Assembly (NCBI GenBank): GCA_963807065.1 | Contig: CAWDZQ010000004.1 | Span: 1,240,001-1,304,000 of the forward strand | Direction of reading: 5' to 3' | DNA: 64,000 bases | Origin: CAWAND01 sp963807065 | GTDB taxonomy: Bacteria > Chloroflexota > Anaerolineae > Anaerolineales > E44-bin32 | Part shown: positions 17,280 to 25,413 of the stretch, piece after piece | Position numbering within the stretch: the stretch's first letter is position 1 | Layout of the letters: every line of letters begins with the position of its first letter | The notes under the pieces: generated by a model | The model's database searches: none | What the model was told of the DNA's origin: nothing | Seen by the model: only the letters and a program-made list of their open reading frames with translations | Program-made: the position numbers and the translations under genes

Positions 17280-17761
17280 ACCATCTGGTCGAGCCGGGCA
17301 AGGACCGCCTCAACATCCAACATGCCGACGGTACGCCAGGCCTGGCTGCCCTGACGGTCGAAGAGGATGAAGGCTGGCGTGAAAGTCATGCCAAAACGCT
17401 CTCCCAGCTCGAGCCCAGAGCGATCTTGGACATTGACTCGGATCACTCGTAGGCGCTTGGATTCGGCTTCCTCGAGCCTGTCGACGACAGGCTTAGCGGC
17501 GGCGCAGCCCATTCAATAGGCGCTCTGGAACATCAACAAGACGGGCTGGCCGGCACCGATCAGGTCGAGCACCGGTTGGCTGTGCGCGTGGCTGCTCCGG
17601 CCAGCTCCCAGTTGGCGAAACAGGGCCGTGGAACCCAGGATGGCCACCACGACCAGGGCCAGGCCGACGATGGAAAACCCGAGCAGCGCCGAGAAGATGC
17701 TGGCGATGATGACTACCATGGCGCCAGCCAGCAGGAATGAGTATCGATTGACGAAAAGCAT
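17276..17761 (-). CDS. Membrane thioredoxin-like protein, candidate selenoprotein (in-frame UGA)
   Basis: 161 aa if the TGA at 17513-17515 is read as selenocysteine. The start at 17761 gives MLFVNRYSFLL and a hydrophobic hairpin (about residues 8-50) that anchors the protein. The thioredoxin fold follows: LLMFQSAY, then U-M-G-C in place of C-x-x-C, AAAKPVVDRLEE, RVNVQDRSGL, FTPAFILF (cis-Pro) and a final helix. The frame is open on both sides of the TGA and the family pattern needs a Cys exactly there. A 8-bp hairpin sits 27 nt after the TGA. The alternatives are a Cys-to-stop mutation or a read error. No selA/B/C/D is in the window. It heads a coupled operon. Confidence 0.75.
17475..17493 (-). 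promoter_or_regulatory. Putative bacterial SECIS hairpin
   Basis: On the minus strand AGCCTGTC-GTC-GACAGGCT forms a perfect 8-bp stem. The loop begins with G and starts 27 nt after the UGA codon. Bacterial SECIS elements lie just downstream of the UGA, within the coding region, with a G among the first loop bases, so position and shape fit. The loop is only 3 nt, or 5 if the top pair opens. Confidence 0.6.
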
Positions 17762-17827
17762 GCGGGATCCCGTCCGCGGCCACCGACAAGGATTGTAACA
17801 TTCACCATCCCGGCAGAACGGTCTGCT

Positions 17828-17856
17828 TTGACAAGCGTCTGGGTGTGACTTAGAAT
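17828..17856 (+). promoter_or_regulatory. Sigma-70 promoter TTGACA-N17-TAGAAT for EF-G2
   Basis: A consensus -35 TTGACA (17828-17833) and TAGAAT (17851-17856) at the ideal 17 nt. A leader of about 35 nt follows with GGAGGA before the ATG at 17899, a normal leadered layout. Confidence 0.75.
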
Positions 17857-17898
17857 TCGCCCATCCAGCTTTCAAACCCATGGAGGACACCTCGTCCG

Positions 17899-19974
17899 AT
17901 GAAGGAATACGCCACCGATTCCATTCGCAATGTTGCCCTGGTGTCGCATGCGGGCGCAGGCAAGACCTCACTGGCCGAGGCGATGCTCTTCGTCACGGGC
18001 GCCGTCACCCGGATGGGCAAAGTCGAGGACGGCACGACCGCCTCTGACTTCGAAGATGAGGAGATGCGCCGCAACCTCTCCCTTTCCACGGCGGTCATCC
18101 CAGTCGAGACCCACGACTGCAAGCTGAACGTATTGGATACGCCCGGCTACACGGATTTCATCGGCGAGGTGATCTCGACCCTCAGCGTGGCGGACACCGC
18201 CGTGGTGCTGGTGGATGCCGTGGCAGGCGTCGAGGTTGGCACCGAAATCGTGTGGGATTACTGTGAGCAGTTTGGTCTGCCCCAATTCGTGGTGATTAAC
18301 AAGATGGATCGGGAGAACGCCAGCTTTCAGCGCGCCATGGCCTCGATTCAGTCGCTGTCGCCGGACTCATCTTTCATCCCGGTACAGCTTCCCTGGGGCG
18401 AGAAACTCGACTTCGGAGGCGTCATCGATTTGACGGACATGCAAGCCAAAGCCGGGGGCGGAGACAAGGGCGAAGCCATCCCCGAAGGCATGTCGGACGC
18501 GGCAGAAGAAGCTCGTCTGGCTCTGGTTGAGGCGGCCGCCGAAGGCGATGATGCATTGCTGGAGAAGTACCTCGAGGGCGGGAGCCTGACACCCCAAGAA
18601 ATCAGCCGTGGATTCAAGAAGGCCGTGCTTGATGGCCGGTTTGTCCCCGTGTTCTTGACGGCTGCCTCGGCCGGCACGGGCATCGTGCCCCTGCTGGATG
18701 CGTTGGTGGAGATGGTGCCGGCGCCGAGCGAGGTGGGGGCGATCACTATGAAGGGCGCCAAAGGGGACGAAAACCTCGAACCCTCCGACGCCGGGCCGCT
18801 GGCGGCCTACGTCTGGAAGACGACCGCCGATCCCTTCGTGGGCAAGTTGACCTACATGCGCGTCTATTCCGGCACGCTGGAAGCCGACTCCCGGGTCTGG
18901 AATGCCGCCAAGCGCACCGAAGAACGGCTTGGACCACTCCACGTCATGCGCGGCAAGGAACAGCTTGCCGTCAGGGCCCTGCATTGCGGCGACATCGGCA
19001 CCGTGGCCAAGCTGGCCGAGACAGGCACGAGCGATGTGCTGTGTGACAAGAGCCATCCGCTGACGACCGAACCCCCGGACTACCCGAACGCGCTCTACGC
19101 GGTGGCCGTGACGCCCAGGACCCAAGCCGACTCCGCCAAACTCGGACCAACACTGGCCCGCCTGGCGGAGGAAGATCCGACCCTGAACTGGCATGCCGAG
19201 AACACCACCAACCAGACCATTCTGCAGGGGATGGGCGATCAGCACATCGATGTGGCCATCCGCAAAGCGGAAACGAAGTTCCAGGTTGGCTTGTCGACTG
19301 AGACACCGCGCGTGCCTTACAAAGAGACGATCACCCGCCAGGGTGCAGCCCAGTACCGGCACAAGAAGCAGACGGGCGGATCGGGTCAATTCGCCGAGGT
19401 CCATATGACCGTGGATCCCCTGGAGGATGGTGATTTCGAATTCGAAAGTAAGGTGTTCGGGGGCGCCATTTCCAGCAGCTTCCTGCCTGCCATTGAAAAA
19501 GGCGTCAAGAGCGTCCTCAAACAGGGTGTCCTGGCCGGCTACCCCATCGAGAAAGTGCGTGTGGCCGTGGTCGACGGCAAGGAGCACCCGGTGGACTCCA
19601 AGGCGATCGCCTTTGAGATCGCCGGACGCGAGGCCTTCAAACATGGCTTCATGGAGGCCGGCCCGGTCTTGCTGGAGCCGATCATGAGTATCCGCGTGGT
19701 GGTCCCGGAGGCGAACATGGGCGATGTCCTGGGGGATCTGAACACCCGGCGCGCCCGCGTCCAGGGCATGGAGACCGAACGCGGCCGGAGCGTGGTGACG
19801 GCCCATGTCCCTCTGGCCGAAATCCAGCGCTACACGTCGGATCTCAGGTCGATTACCGGCGGGCGCGGGGTCTTCAGCATGGAGTTGAGCCACTACGAAG
19901 TCGTTCCCAGCCATGTGGCTGAAGACATCATCGCCCAAAAGAAACGCGATGAAGGCAAAGAAGACCAGGACTGA
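17899..19974 (+). CDS. Elongation factor G-like GTPase (EF-G2 type)
   Basis: 691 aa with the full EF-G domain order. The GTPase motifs are SHAGAGKTSL (P loop), DTPGYTDF (G3) and NKMD (G4). Domain II lies near residues 290-380, and domains III-V run to the end with the GGRGVFSMELSHYEVVP tail. The canonical EF-G has AHIDAGKTTT and DTPGHVDF; here the catalytic His of G3 is Tyr, as in the second EF-G copies of other thermophile-type genomes. It is therefore probably a specialised paralogue rather than the main translocase. GGAGGA precedes the start, and a strong terminator follows at 19993. Confidence 0.92.
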   Translation: MKEYATDSIRNVALVSHAGAGKTSLAEAMLFVTGAVTRMGKVEDGTTASDFEDEEMRRNLSLSTAVIPVETHDCKLNVLDTPGYTDFIGEVISTLSVADTAVVLVDAVAGVEVGTEIVWDYCEQFGLPQFVVINKMDRENASFQRAMASIQSLSPDSSFIPVQLPWGEKLDFGGVIDLTDMQAKAGGGDKGEAIPEGMSDAAEEARLALVEAAAEGDDALLEKYLEGGSLTPQEISRGFKKAVLDGRFVPVFLTAASAGTGIVPLLDALVEMVPAPSEVGAITMKGAKGDENLEPSDAGPLAAYVWKTTADPFVGKLTYMRVYSGTLEADSRVWNAAKRTEERLGPLHVMRGKEQLAVRALHCGDIGTVAKLAETGTSDVLCDKSHPLTTEPPDYPNALYAVAVTPRTQADSAKLGPTLARLAEEDPTLNWHAENTTNQTILQGMGDQHIDVAIRKAETKFQVGLSTETPRVPYKETITRQGAAQYRHKKQTGGSGQFAEVHMTVDPLEDGDFEFESKVFGGAISSSFLPAIEKGVKSVLKQGVLAGYPIEKVRVAVVDGKEHPVDSKAIAFEIAGREAFKHGFMEAGPVLLEPIMSIRVVVPEANMGDVLGDLNTRRARVQGMETERGRSVVTAHVPLAEIQRYTSDLRSITGGRGVFSMELSHYEVVPSHVAEDIIAQKKRDEGKEDQD

Positions 19975-19992
19975 GGCTCTGGCTTGAAGTGT

Positions 19993-20024
19993 AAATGGAC
20001 CGGGTAGACGCTCGGTCCATTTTT
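19993..20024 (+). terminator. Rho-independent terminator after EF-G2
   Basis: AAATGGACCG (19993-20002) pairs with CGGTCCATTT (20013-20022), a 10-bp stem with a 10-nt loop, and the stem runs into TTTTT. It lies 19 nt after the EF-G2 stop. Confidence 0.85.
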
Positions 20025-20087
20025 GTCGAAGGGGGTCGGAGCCGGGACCCAGGGGGCATGGGCAGATGGGATGAAGGTGGCGGGCTG

Positions 20088-20474
20088 ATGGCGGCCGAAT
20101 GGCGTCCCAAGCGTTTCATCGATGCCGAGATCGAGGTCGAGTTCGATCGGGCGCCGGCGCTTTCGAAAAAGCCCGGTGCCCCGGACCGGTTCCATTGGGA
20201 TCGTGAAGAATTTCACATATCGGAGGTGGTGTCTTCCTGGTTTGATTACGGTCGGCGGGGAGACATGGCCAGAAACATGGCCCCGGCACACCTTGAGGCG
20301 GCCCACAGGCAGGGCTCGTGGGGTGTAGGGCGCTTCTACTTCCGCGTGCGCACGGCGGAGGGTCCCGCCTTTGATCTGTACTACGATCGCGCGCCACGCG
20401 AGGCCGGCGACCGGACCGGGATATGGGTCCTATGGCGGGAAGTGTCGGAACTGCCGGGTCAGACTTCCGCTTGA
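20088..20474 (+). CDS. DUF6504-like protein
   Basis: 128 aa, soluble and basic. The start at 20088 is preceded by AAGGTGG; a longer in-frame start at 19995 would begin inside the EF-G2 terminator. Pattern features are RFHWDREEFHISEVVSSWFD, GRFYFRVRTAEGPAFDLYYD and WVLWREV, which recall the DUF6504 family (W-rich beta proteins of unknown function). The 3' end overlaps the convergent PAP2 gene by 16 nt. The function is not known. Confidence 0.65.
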   Translation: MAAEWRPKRFIDAEIEVEFDRAPALSKKPGAPDRFHWDREEFHISEVVSSWFDYGRRGDMARNMAPAHLEAAHRQGSWGVGRFYFRVRTAEGPAFDLYYDRAPREAGDRTGIWVLWREVSELPGQTSA

Positions 20475-21502
20475 GCCGGTGCGGGATCGGGCGGCGATGG
20501 CGGTTGCGCTGGGTGGTCGCTCGTCGAGGCCACCTTGAGCGCCACGAACGTCAGCGGCCCCAGCCAGGACACCCACAGCCCCACCAGCGCGTGGTGGAGG
20601 TAGGTGACTGCCCACGCCGGCCCGGACTCACCCTGAGGCAGGAAGAGTCTGGGCCCAAAGTAAATGATCACCAGCCCGGACAGGCCGGTCAAAAATCTTA
20701 GACCCCGCTGCGGCCAGGGGCCGCCGGCGAAGAACCCCCGTCCCCGGTTGAGCAGGATCCCCCCGGAGGCCAGACCAAGGAGGAGCCCCGACACCCGAAA
20801 AGCGGTGTCCAGGCTGCGGGGGTCGACCAGCTGCGGCGATGGCAGGGCGAGCGAAGCCGCCACGATCCACTCTCCGGGCACAAGTCGGCCCACGGTGAAA
20901 GCCCAAATCAGCATGTTGACAAACAGCAGAAGCAGGGAGGCCAACAGGGCGATCAGGAGTTTCAACCGATCGGACTGGCCGGAAAGCCAGTGGGTGGTGG
21001 GCGCTTCGAGCAGCATGAACCCCCCCAGCACCAGGGCGCCGATCAGCCAACCCCCGAGGATGTCCATAGGAAAGTGCACGCCGAGGGCGATGCGCGAAGC
21101 TGAGACGAGCAGGACCACGCCGAAAGCGGCGCCCCACAGCCACGGCCGGCCGATCCAGGCGGCCAGCCGCCCCCAAAAAACCAGACCATTCTGCGCGTGT
21201 CCGGAGGGGAAACCAAAGGTCGACTCTGTTGCCAGAGGTTTGACGCTTGACGATACCCAATACGGCCGCGGCAGGCCGAGGGCTGTTTTGAGCGCGCCGT
21301 TCAGGCCGGTGCTGGTCAGGAGGGCTATCCCCAACCGCAGGCCGAGACTGGCGTCGAAACACCAATAGAGCCCCAAGAGAATCACCAGCAGAAAAGGAGT
21401 GGCGCCCAACCAGGTCAGGGCTTGCATCGGCCAAGTGACCAAGGGCCCCAGAGATTGGAGCCAAACAATCAAAGGAATCTGACCCGTCAACCAAGCTTCC
21501 AT
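20459..21502 (-). CDS. PAP2 (acid phosphatase) superfamily membrane protein
   Basis: 347 aa, polytopic. The three PAP2 motifs are complete: KTALGLPRP (K-x6-RP), FPSGHAQ (PSGH with catalytic His) and SRIALGVHFPMDILGG (SR-x5-H-x3-D). These enzymes remove phosphate from lipid phosphates such as phosphatidate or undecaprenyl pyrophosphate. Extra membrane helices after the catalytic core make it longer than plain PAP2. It is the downstream gene of the MFS transporter with a gap of only 4 nt. Confidence 0.92.
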   Translation of the reverse strand: MEAWLTGQIPLIVWLQSLGPLVTWPMQALTWLGATPFLLVILLGLYWCFDASLGLRLGIALLTSTGLNGALKTALGLPRPYWVSSSVKPLATESTFGFPSGHAQNGLVFWGRLAAWIGRPWLWGAAFGVVLLVSASRIALGVHFPMDILGGWLIGALVLGGFMLLEAPTTHWLSGQSDRLKLLIALLASLLLLFVNMLIWAFTVGRLVPGEWIVAASLALPSPQLVDPRSLDTAFRVSGLLLGLASGGILLNRGRGFFAGGPWPQRGLRFLTGLSGLVIIYFGPRLFLPQGESGPAWAVTYLHHALVGLWVSWLGPLTFVALKVASTSDHPAQPPSPPDPAPAQAEV

Positions 21503-21506
21503 GGTC

Positions 21507-22676
21507 TTATTGCCTCCTTAGGCTGGCGATGATCTCCGGTGTGGCTGTTGGAGGAACGGCCTTCGCACCTCCCGGGAGGATCTTCAAGCTTAACAGGAAC
21601 GTCACAGCCGTCATGCTCAGGCCAATGGGAAAAGGCAGCCAGGGTTTCACCTGGTAGAGAAACCCGGCCAAGGCCGGTCCGATGGCCAGAGCGCTGCCGT
21701 TCATCGTCTCCACCAGCCCGTAGGCCAGGCCCAGGTTGCGCCGGCTGACAAGCGGCTCGGACTGGGCGATGGCGAGCGTATGGGCCGTTCGCATGCCCCC
21801 GGCCAAGAAGAAACCGGCGCCATACCACAGCACGGATTGCCCCAGCCAAAGTCCAGCCATCGAGAGGCCAACGACGACATGCGAGAGCGCGAACCCTAGT
21901 TTGGGGCGCAGGCGTCCTAGGCTCAGGTTGAGGACCACCACCCCCAAGGCGTTGATTGAGCCCAGCGCGCCCAACGTGGCCAGGCTGATGTTTCGTTGAT
22001 TGGTAAGGTAGTTTGGCGTCAAGGGCCAACTCAGGCTGAGGGCCAGCAAGCTGAACAGGATCAGGACGAGAAAGCGCGCCATCCCAGGCTGACGGACGAT
22101 GCTCGAGGCATTTTGGCCGTCCTCCTCGGTCGAGACAGGCTGGGGGCTCAGGCGAAGAACCAACAGGGTCGATAGCACGAAGATCACACCCGAGACGGCA
22201 AAGACCACCCGCAAGCCGACCAATTCCGCCAACCGGCCACCGACCGTCGGGCCGACGATGAGTCCCAGGCTGAACGAGGAAAAGGCTGTGGTCAGGGCTC
22301 GCGCCGAGGACCACTGCCCACGGGTGTTGGTGATGTACGAAGACAGTGGGGACATGACAAAGAGGGTGAAGTAGTACATCACCAGGCCGACCACAAAGGG
22401 AACCAGCGAGGACGCCAGGAACATCACGAAGGCCGCCACGGTTCCCATGCCCCACGATGCGATAATGGCGGACTTGCTTCCGATCCGATCCGAGATTGTC
22501 CCGGCCGGGACATGAGTCAGCACGGCCGCCACCCCCGCCAGGCCGAGGATCCCCCCAATCCACACGGGGTTGGCGCCCAACTGCTGCAGGTACACCGGCT
22601 GAAAGTAGAAGAACAGCCCCTCCCCGATACCCCACAAGAACATGGCCAGCGAGACCAGCCGGAGATCGCGCGTCAC
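21507..22676 (-). CDS. Major facilitator superfamily transporter
   Basis: 389 aa with about 12 hydrophobic segments in two halves. The MFS loop 2-3 motif appears as GTISDRIGSKSAI (degenerate G-x3-D-R-x-G). It begins with GTG at 22676 without a strong ribosome site, 36 nt after the M24 peptidase stop, so it probably depends on upstream translation. Substrate not predictable; drug or sugar efflux is typical for this shape. Confidence 0.88.
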   Translation of the reverse strand: MTRDLRLVSLAMFLWGIGEGLFFYFQPVYLQQLGANPVWIGGILGLAGVAAVLTHVPAGTISDRIGSKSAIIASWGMGTVAAFVMFLASSLVPFVVGLVMYYFTLFVMSPLSSYITNTRGQWSSARALTTAFSSFSLGLIVGPTVGGRLAELVGLRVVFAVSGVIFVLSTLLVLRLSPQPVSTEEDGQNASSIVRQPGMARFLVLILFSLLALSLSWPLTPNYLTNQRNISLATLGALGSINALGVVVLNLSLGRLRPKLGFALSHVVVGLSMAGLWLGQSVLWYGAGFFLAGGMRTAHTLAIAQSEPLVSRRNLGLAYGLVETMNGSALAIGPALAGFLYQVKPWLPFPIGLSMTAVTFLLSLKILPGGAKAVPPTATPEIIASLRRQ

Positions 22677-22712
22677 CTGGCTGGGAACCCCTGACGAAGC
22701 GTGACGGCGGTG

Positions 22713-23819
22713 TCACTCAAGGGTGACGAGCTCACGCGGGTAGCTGCTGAGGCTCTCGCCGCCTTCTTCGGTGACGACCACGTCGTCCTCGATGCGCACG
22801 CCGCCTTTGCCGTCGAGGTAGATCCCGGGTTCGATGGTAAATGCCATCCCGGGTTCCAGAGGCTGGGGATTGTCCTTGCGGATAAATGGAGGCTCGTGGG
22901 ATTCGAGGCCCAGGCCATGGCCGGTGCGGTGGACGAAGAAATCGCCGTACCCCGCCGTCTCGATCACGCCCCTGGCAGCGGCGTCGACGTCGCCGCAGCT
23001 GGCGCCGGGCCGGACGGATTCGCGGGCGGCCTGGTTGGCGTCCTGCACGGTTTGATGAATCTGCACCAGCTCGGGATCGATGGGCCCCACCGCCACGGTT
23101 CGAGTGAGGTCGGAGAAATAGCCATTCACGCTCGCGCCCCAGTCCAGCAGCAGGAGCTCCCCGGCTCGAAGTTGGCGGCTGGTGGGTGTGGCGTGGGGGA
23201 CGGCGCTGTTCGGCCCCGAAGCCACAATCGGGGCAAACGGCAGCTCGGGATCCGAGCCGGCACGCAGGAGCTGGAGTGTGAGCTCGGACGCCAGATCCCG
23301 CTCTGTCATGCCGAGCTGGATCAGCTTGAGCGTCTCCTCCAACGCCTGCTCAGCCACCCACACCGCCTGCCGCATACTGGTGATTTCGTCGCTGGACTTG
23401 TTGACCCGCAGTCCTGCCAGGATCAGCTCGCCTGATTCGATTTTGGCTCCAGGCGCAGCCGCCTGGAGCATTCCCAACTCCATCAAGCGAATGCGCAGCG
23501 GTTCCACCGCCACGTGCATGTGGTCCAATCCAAAGGCTGTAGCGGCGCCGGCAAAGGCCTTGGCCCAGGTGGATTGATCCTCATTGTAGGGATAGATGTC
23601 CGCGTCCAGTTCGCTTGTTTCCGCCTTGGCCTTCTCCAGTTCGGGAAGGATGAACACCGGCTTGCGGTCGGGGGCCAGGAGGACCACCACCGGCCGCTCG
23701 AGCAGGTGAAAGGACAGCCCGGTAAGGTAAGTCAAGTTGGACCCCGGAATCAGGGCCAGGGCGTCGAAATTCGAATGACTCAGGCTCTCTGACAGTCGTT
23801 GCATGCGCTCTTTGACCAC
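22713..23819 (-). CDS. M24 family metallopeptidase (Xaa-Pro aminopeptidase-like)
   Basis: 368 aa. The N-terminal creatinase-like domain (about 1-140) precedes the pita-bread domain. Metal ligands visible: LLLDWG (Asp), YFSDLTRT (Asp), HRTGHGLG (His), TIEPGIY (Glu) and VRIEDDV (Glu). These enzymes cleave N-terminal residues before proline, using two Mn or Co ions. It starts with GTG, with GGGAGGTG 5 nt upstream and TATAAT at 23840-23845. It is the first gene of an M24-MFS-PAP2 set. Confidence 0.92.
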   Translation of the reverse strand: MVKERMQRLSESLSHSNFDALALIPGSNLTYLTGLSFHLLERPVVVLLAPDRKPVFILPELEKAKAETSELDADIYPYNEDQSTWAKAFAGAATAFGLDHMHVAVEPLRIRLMELGMLQAAAPGAKIESGELILAGLRVNKSSDEITSMRQAVWVAEQALEETLKLIQLGMTERDLASELTLQLLRAGSDPELPFAPIVASGPNSAVPHATPTSRQLRAGELLLLDWGASVNGYFSDLTRTVAVGPIDPELVQIHQTVQDANQAARESVRPGASCGDVDAAARGVIETAGYGDFFVHRTGHGLGLESHEPPFIRKDNPQPLEPGMAFTIEPGIYLDGKGGVRIEDDVVVTEEGGESLSSYPRELVTLE

Positions 23820-23839
23820 GTGTCACCTCCCGTCGAGAG

Positions 23840-23845
23840 ATTATA
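23840..23845 (-). promoter_or_regulatory. -10 box (TATAAT) for the M24 operon
   Basis: A perfect TATAAT on the minus strand, 20 nt upstream of the GTG start and followed by GGGAGGTG. A second TATAAT lies on the plus strand at 23926-23931 and may drive the coxG-like set. Confidence 0.5.
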
Positions 23846-24031
23846 GCCTTCCGCCGTCGGGCCAGAAAGCCTCAACCCGGGCCCGCTAGCCGGAGGTCGG
23901 TATCGGCCATAGCTCCCGGCAGGCTTATAATGGACCCTGAGGCCCTCGAATGGCAGGGGAGCCCGTCGACCTCGCGCCCACCCCCAACGGCCTCGCCCGA
24001 ATGAGCTCACTCACGAGCAAAGGATGGCCGC

Positions 24032-24475
24032 ATGCAGGTCCAAGGCACCGTCAATATCAATGCCCCCCGCAGCAACGTGTGGACCTTTCTGACCGATCCA
24101 CACGCCGTCGGCCAGTGCGCCCCTGGGCTGGAGACGTTGGAAATCGTGGTTCCCGGGGAGTCGTTCAGGGCCGTGGCGTCGGTTGGTTTCGGCTCGATGA
24201 AGGTCCGTTTCAATGTGGAAGTCCAGTGGACTGAATTGGCCGAGCCAAACCACGCGCAAATGAAAGCGCACGGGACGGCTCCGGGAAGCACGGTAGACGC
24301 CTCCAGTGCAATGGACCTCTCCGACGGCGACGACGGCGGTACAAGACTCGATTGGTCGGCCGATATCAACGTGCAGGGGACCATTGCCAGCTTGGCCTCA
24401 CGGTTAATGGGCAGCATGACCCAGAAGATGACCGCCGAGTTCTTCAACTGCGTAAAGAGCCAGATCGAGGCCTGA
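24032..24475 (+). CDS. CoxG-like SRPBCC protein
   Basis: 147 aa. The CO-dehydrogenase subunit G family pattern is clear: VNINAPRSNVWTFLTDPHAVGQCAPGLE at the start and a C-terminal amphipathic helix (TAEFFNCVKSQIEA). CoxG recruits CO dehydrogenase to the membrane in Oligotropha; in other clusters it accompanies molybdenum hydroxylases in general. It heads a row with MoxR-like, vWA and XdhC-like genes, a known maturation set for the MoCu or Mo cofactor enzyme encoded 5 kb downstream. AGGATGG precedes the ATG. Confidence 0.88.
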   Translation: MQVQGTVNINAPRSNVWTFLTDPHAVGQCAPGLETLEIVVPGESFRAVASVGFGSMKVRFNVEVQWTELAEPNHAQMKAHGTAPGSTVDASSAMDLSDGDDGGTRLDWSADINVQGTIASLASRLMGSMTQKMTAEFFNCVKSQIEA

Positions 24476-24524
24476 CCCACGAGCCGGAAGCCTTGGTTGG
24501 TCAGCTCAGGATGATCGGGACGGC

Positions 24525-25412
24525 ATGACCCTCGAATCGATCGACGTTCTCCAGGATGAACTGAGGCGCCTTGGCTACATTGCCGATCGCGGCTTGGCCA
24601 CGACCCTATTTCTGGGCCATAAGCTGGCGCGCCCGGTTTTTCTTGAAGGCGAAGCCGGGGTCGGCAAAACCGAAGTCGCCAAGGCGATGGCGGAGCTGCT
24701 TGACGCGCCCCTGATTCGCCTGCAATGCTATGAAGGTTTGGACATCCATCATGCCGTCTACGATTGGAACTACACGCGGCAGATGCTCCACATCCGCCTG
24801 CTGGAGGCCCAGGGTGAGCGCCCTTCGGAAGCCGAGCTTTTCGGCCCGGAATTCCTGCTGCGGAGGCCTCTGCTGCAGGCCCTGGATGGTCAGCCGGATC
24901 ACCCGGCCGTGCTCTTGATCGACGAGCTCGATCGGAGTGATGAAGAGTTCGAGGCCTTCCTGCTGGAGGTGCTCTCAGATTTTCAGGTGACCATCCCCGA
25001 GATCGGCACCGTTCGAGCCGAGACGCCTCCGGTGGTTATCCTGACCTCGAACCGCACCCGTGAGATCCATGACGCGTTGAAACGCCGCTGTCTCTACCAC
25101 TGGATCGACTATCCCAGCTACGACAAGGAACTTGAGATCGTCACGGCGCGTCTCCCGCAGGCGCCGGAACGCCTGTCTCGCCAGGTGACGGCTTTTGTCC
25201 AGGAACTGCGGCAGATCGAACTGTACAAGGTGCCCGGGGTGGCGGAGACTCTGGATTGGCTGACGGCCCTCATCGAGCTTGATCAACGGAGCCTGGATCC
25301 GGACCTGGTGGACAGCACCTTGGGAGTGATTCTGAAATACCAGGATGACGTGGCTCAGGTCCGCGGTGAGCTGGCGGCCGGCATCCTCTCCCGAGTCCAA
25401 ATCGAAGGCTGA
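24525..25412 (+). CDS. MoxR/CoxD-like AAA ATPase
   Basis: 295 aa. Walker A is GEAGVGKTEVAK, Walker B is LLIDELDRSDEEFEAF, sensor 1 is ILTSNRTREIHDALKRR with the Arg finger. CoxD, of this family, helps insert sulfur and copper in the CO dehydrogenase active site; MoxR proteins pair with vWA proteins as chaperones. The vWA gene follows after one nucleotide, which supports that pairing. Confidence 0.92.
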   Translation: MTLESIDVLQDELRRLGYIADRGLATTLFLGHKLARPVFLEGEAGVGKTEVAKAMAELLDAPLIRLQCYEGLDIHHAVYDWNYTRQMLHIRLLEAQGERPSEAELFGPEFLLRRPLLQALDGQPDHPAVLLIDELDRSDEEFEAFLLEVLSDFQVTIPEIGTVRAETPPVVILTSNRTREIHDALKRRCLYHWIDYPSYDKELEIVTARLPQAPERLSRQVTAFVQELRQIELYKVPGVAETLDWLTALIELDQRSLDPDLVDSTLGVILKYQDDVAQVRGELAAGILSRVQIEG

Positions 25413-25413
25413 C

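Noticed and set aside
17513..17971. 152-aa minus-strand frame ending at the TGA
   Set aside because: Its upstream part runs through the EF-G2 promoter and start; the true start of the thioredoxin-like gene is taken at 17761.
20201..20218. TCGTGA-N6-TCACAT as a further operator
   Set aside because: It lies deep within the DUF6504-like coding region and both outer bases differ from the consensus; kept only as a weak relative.
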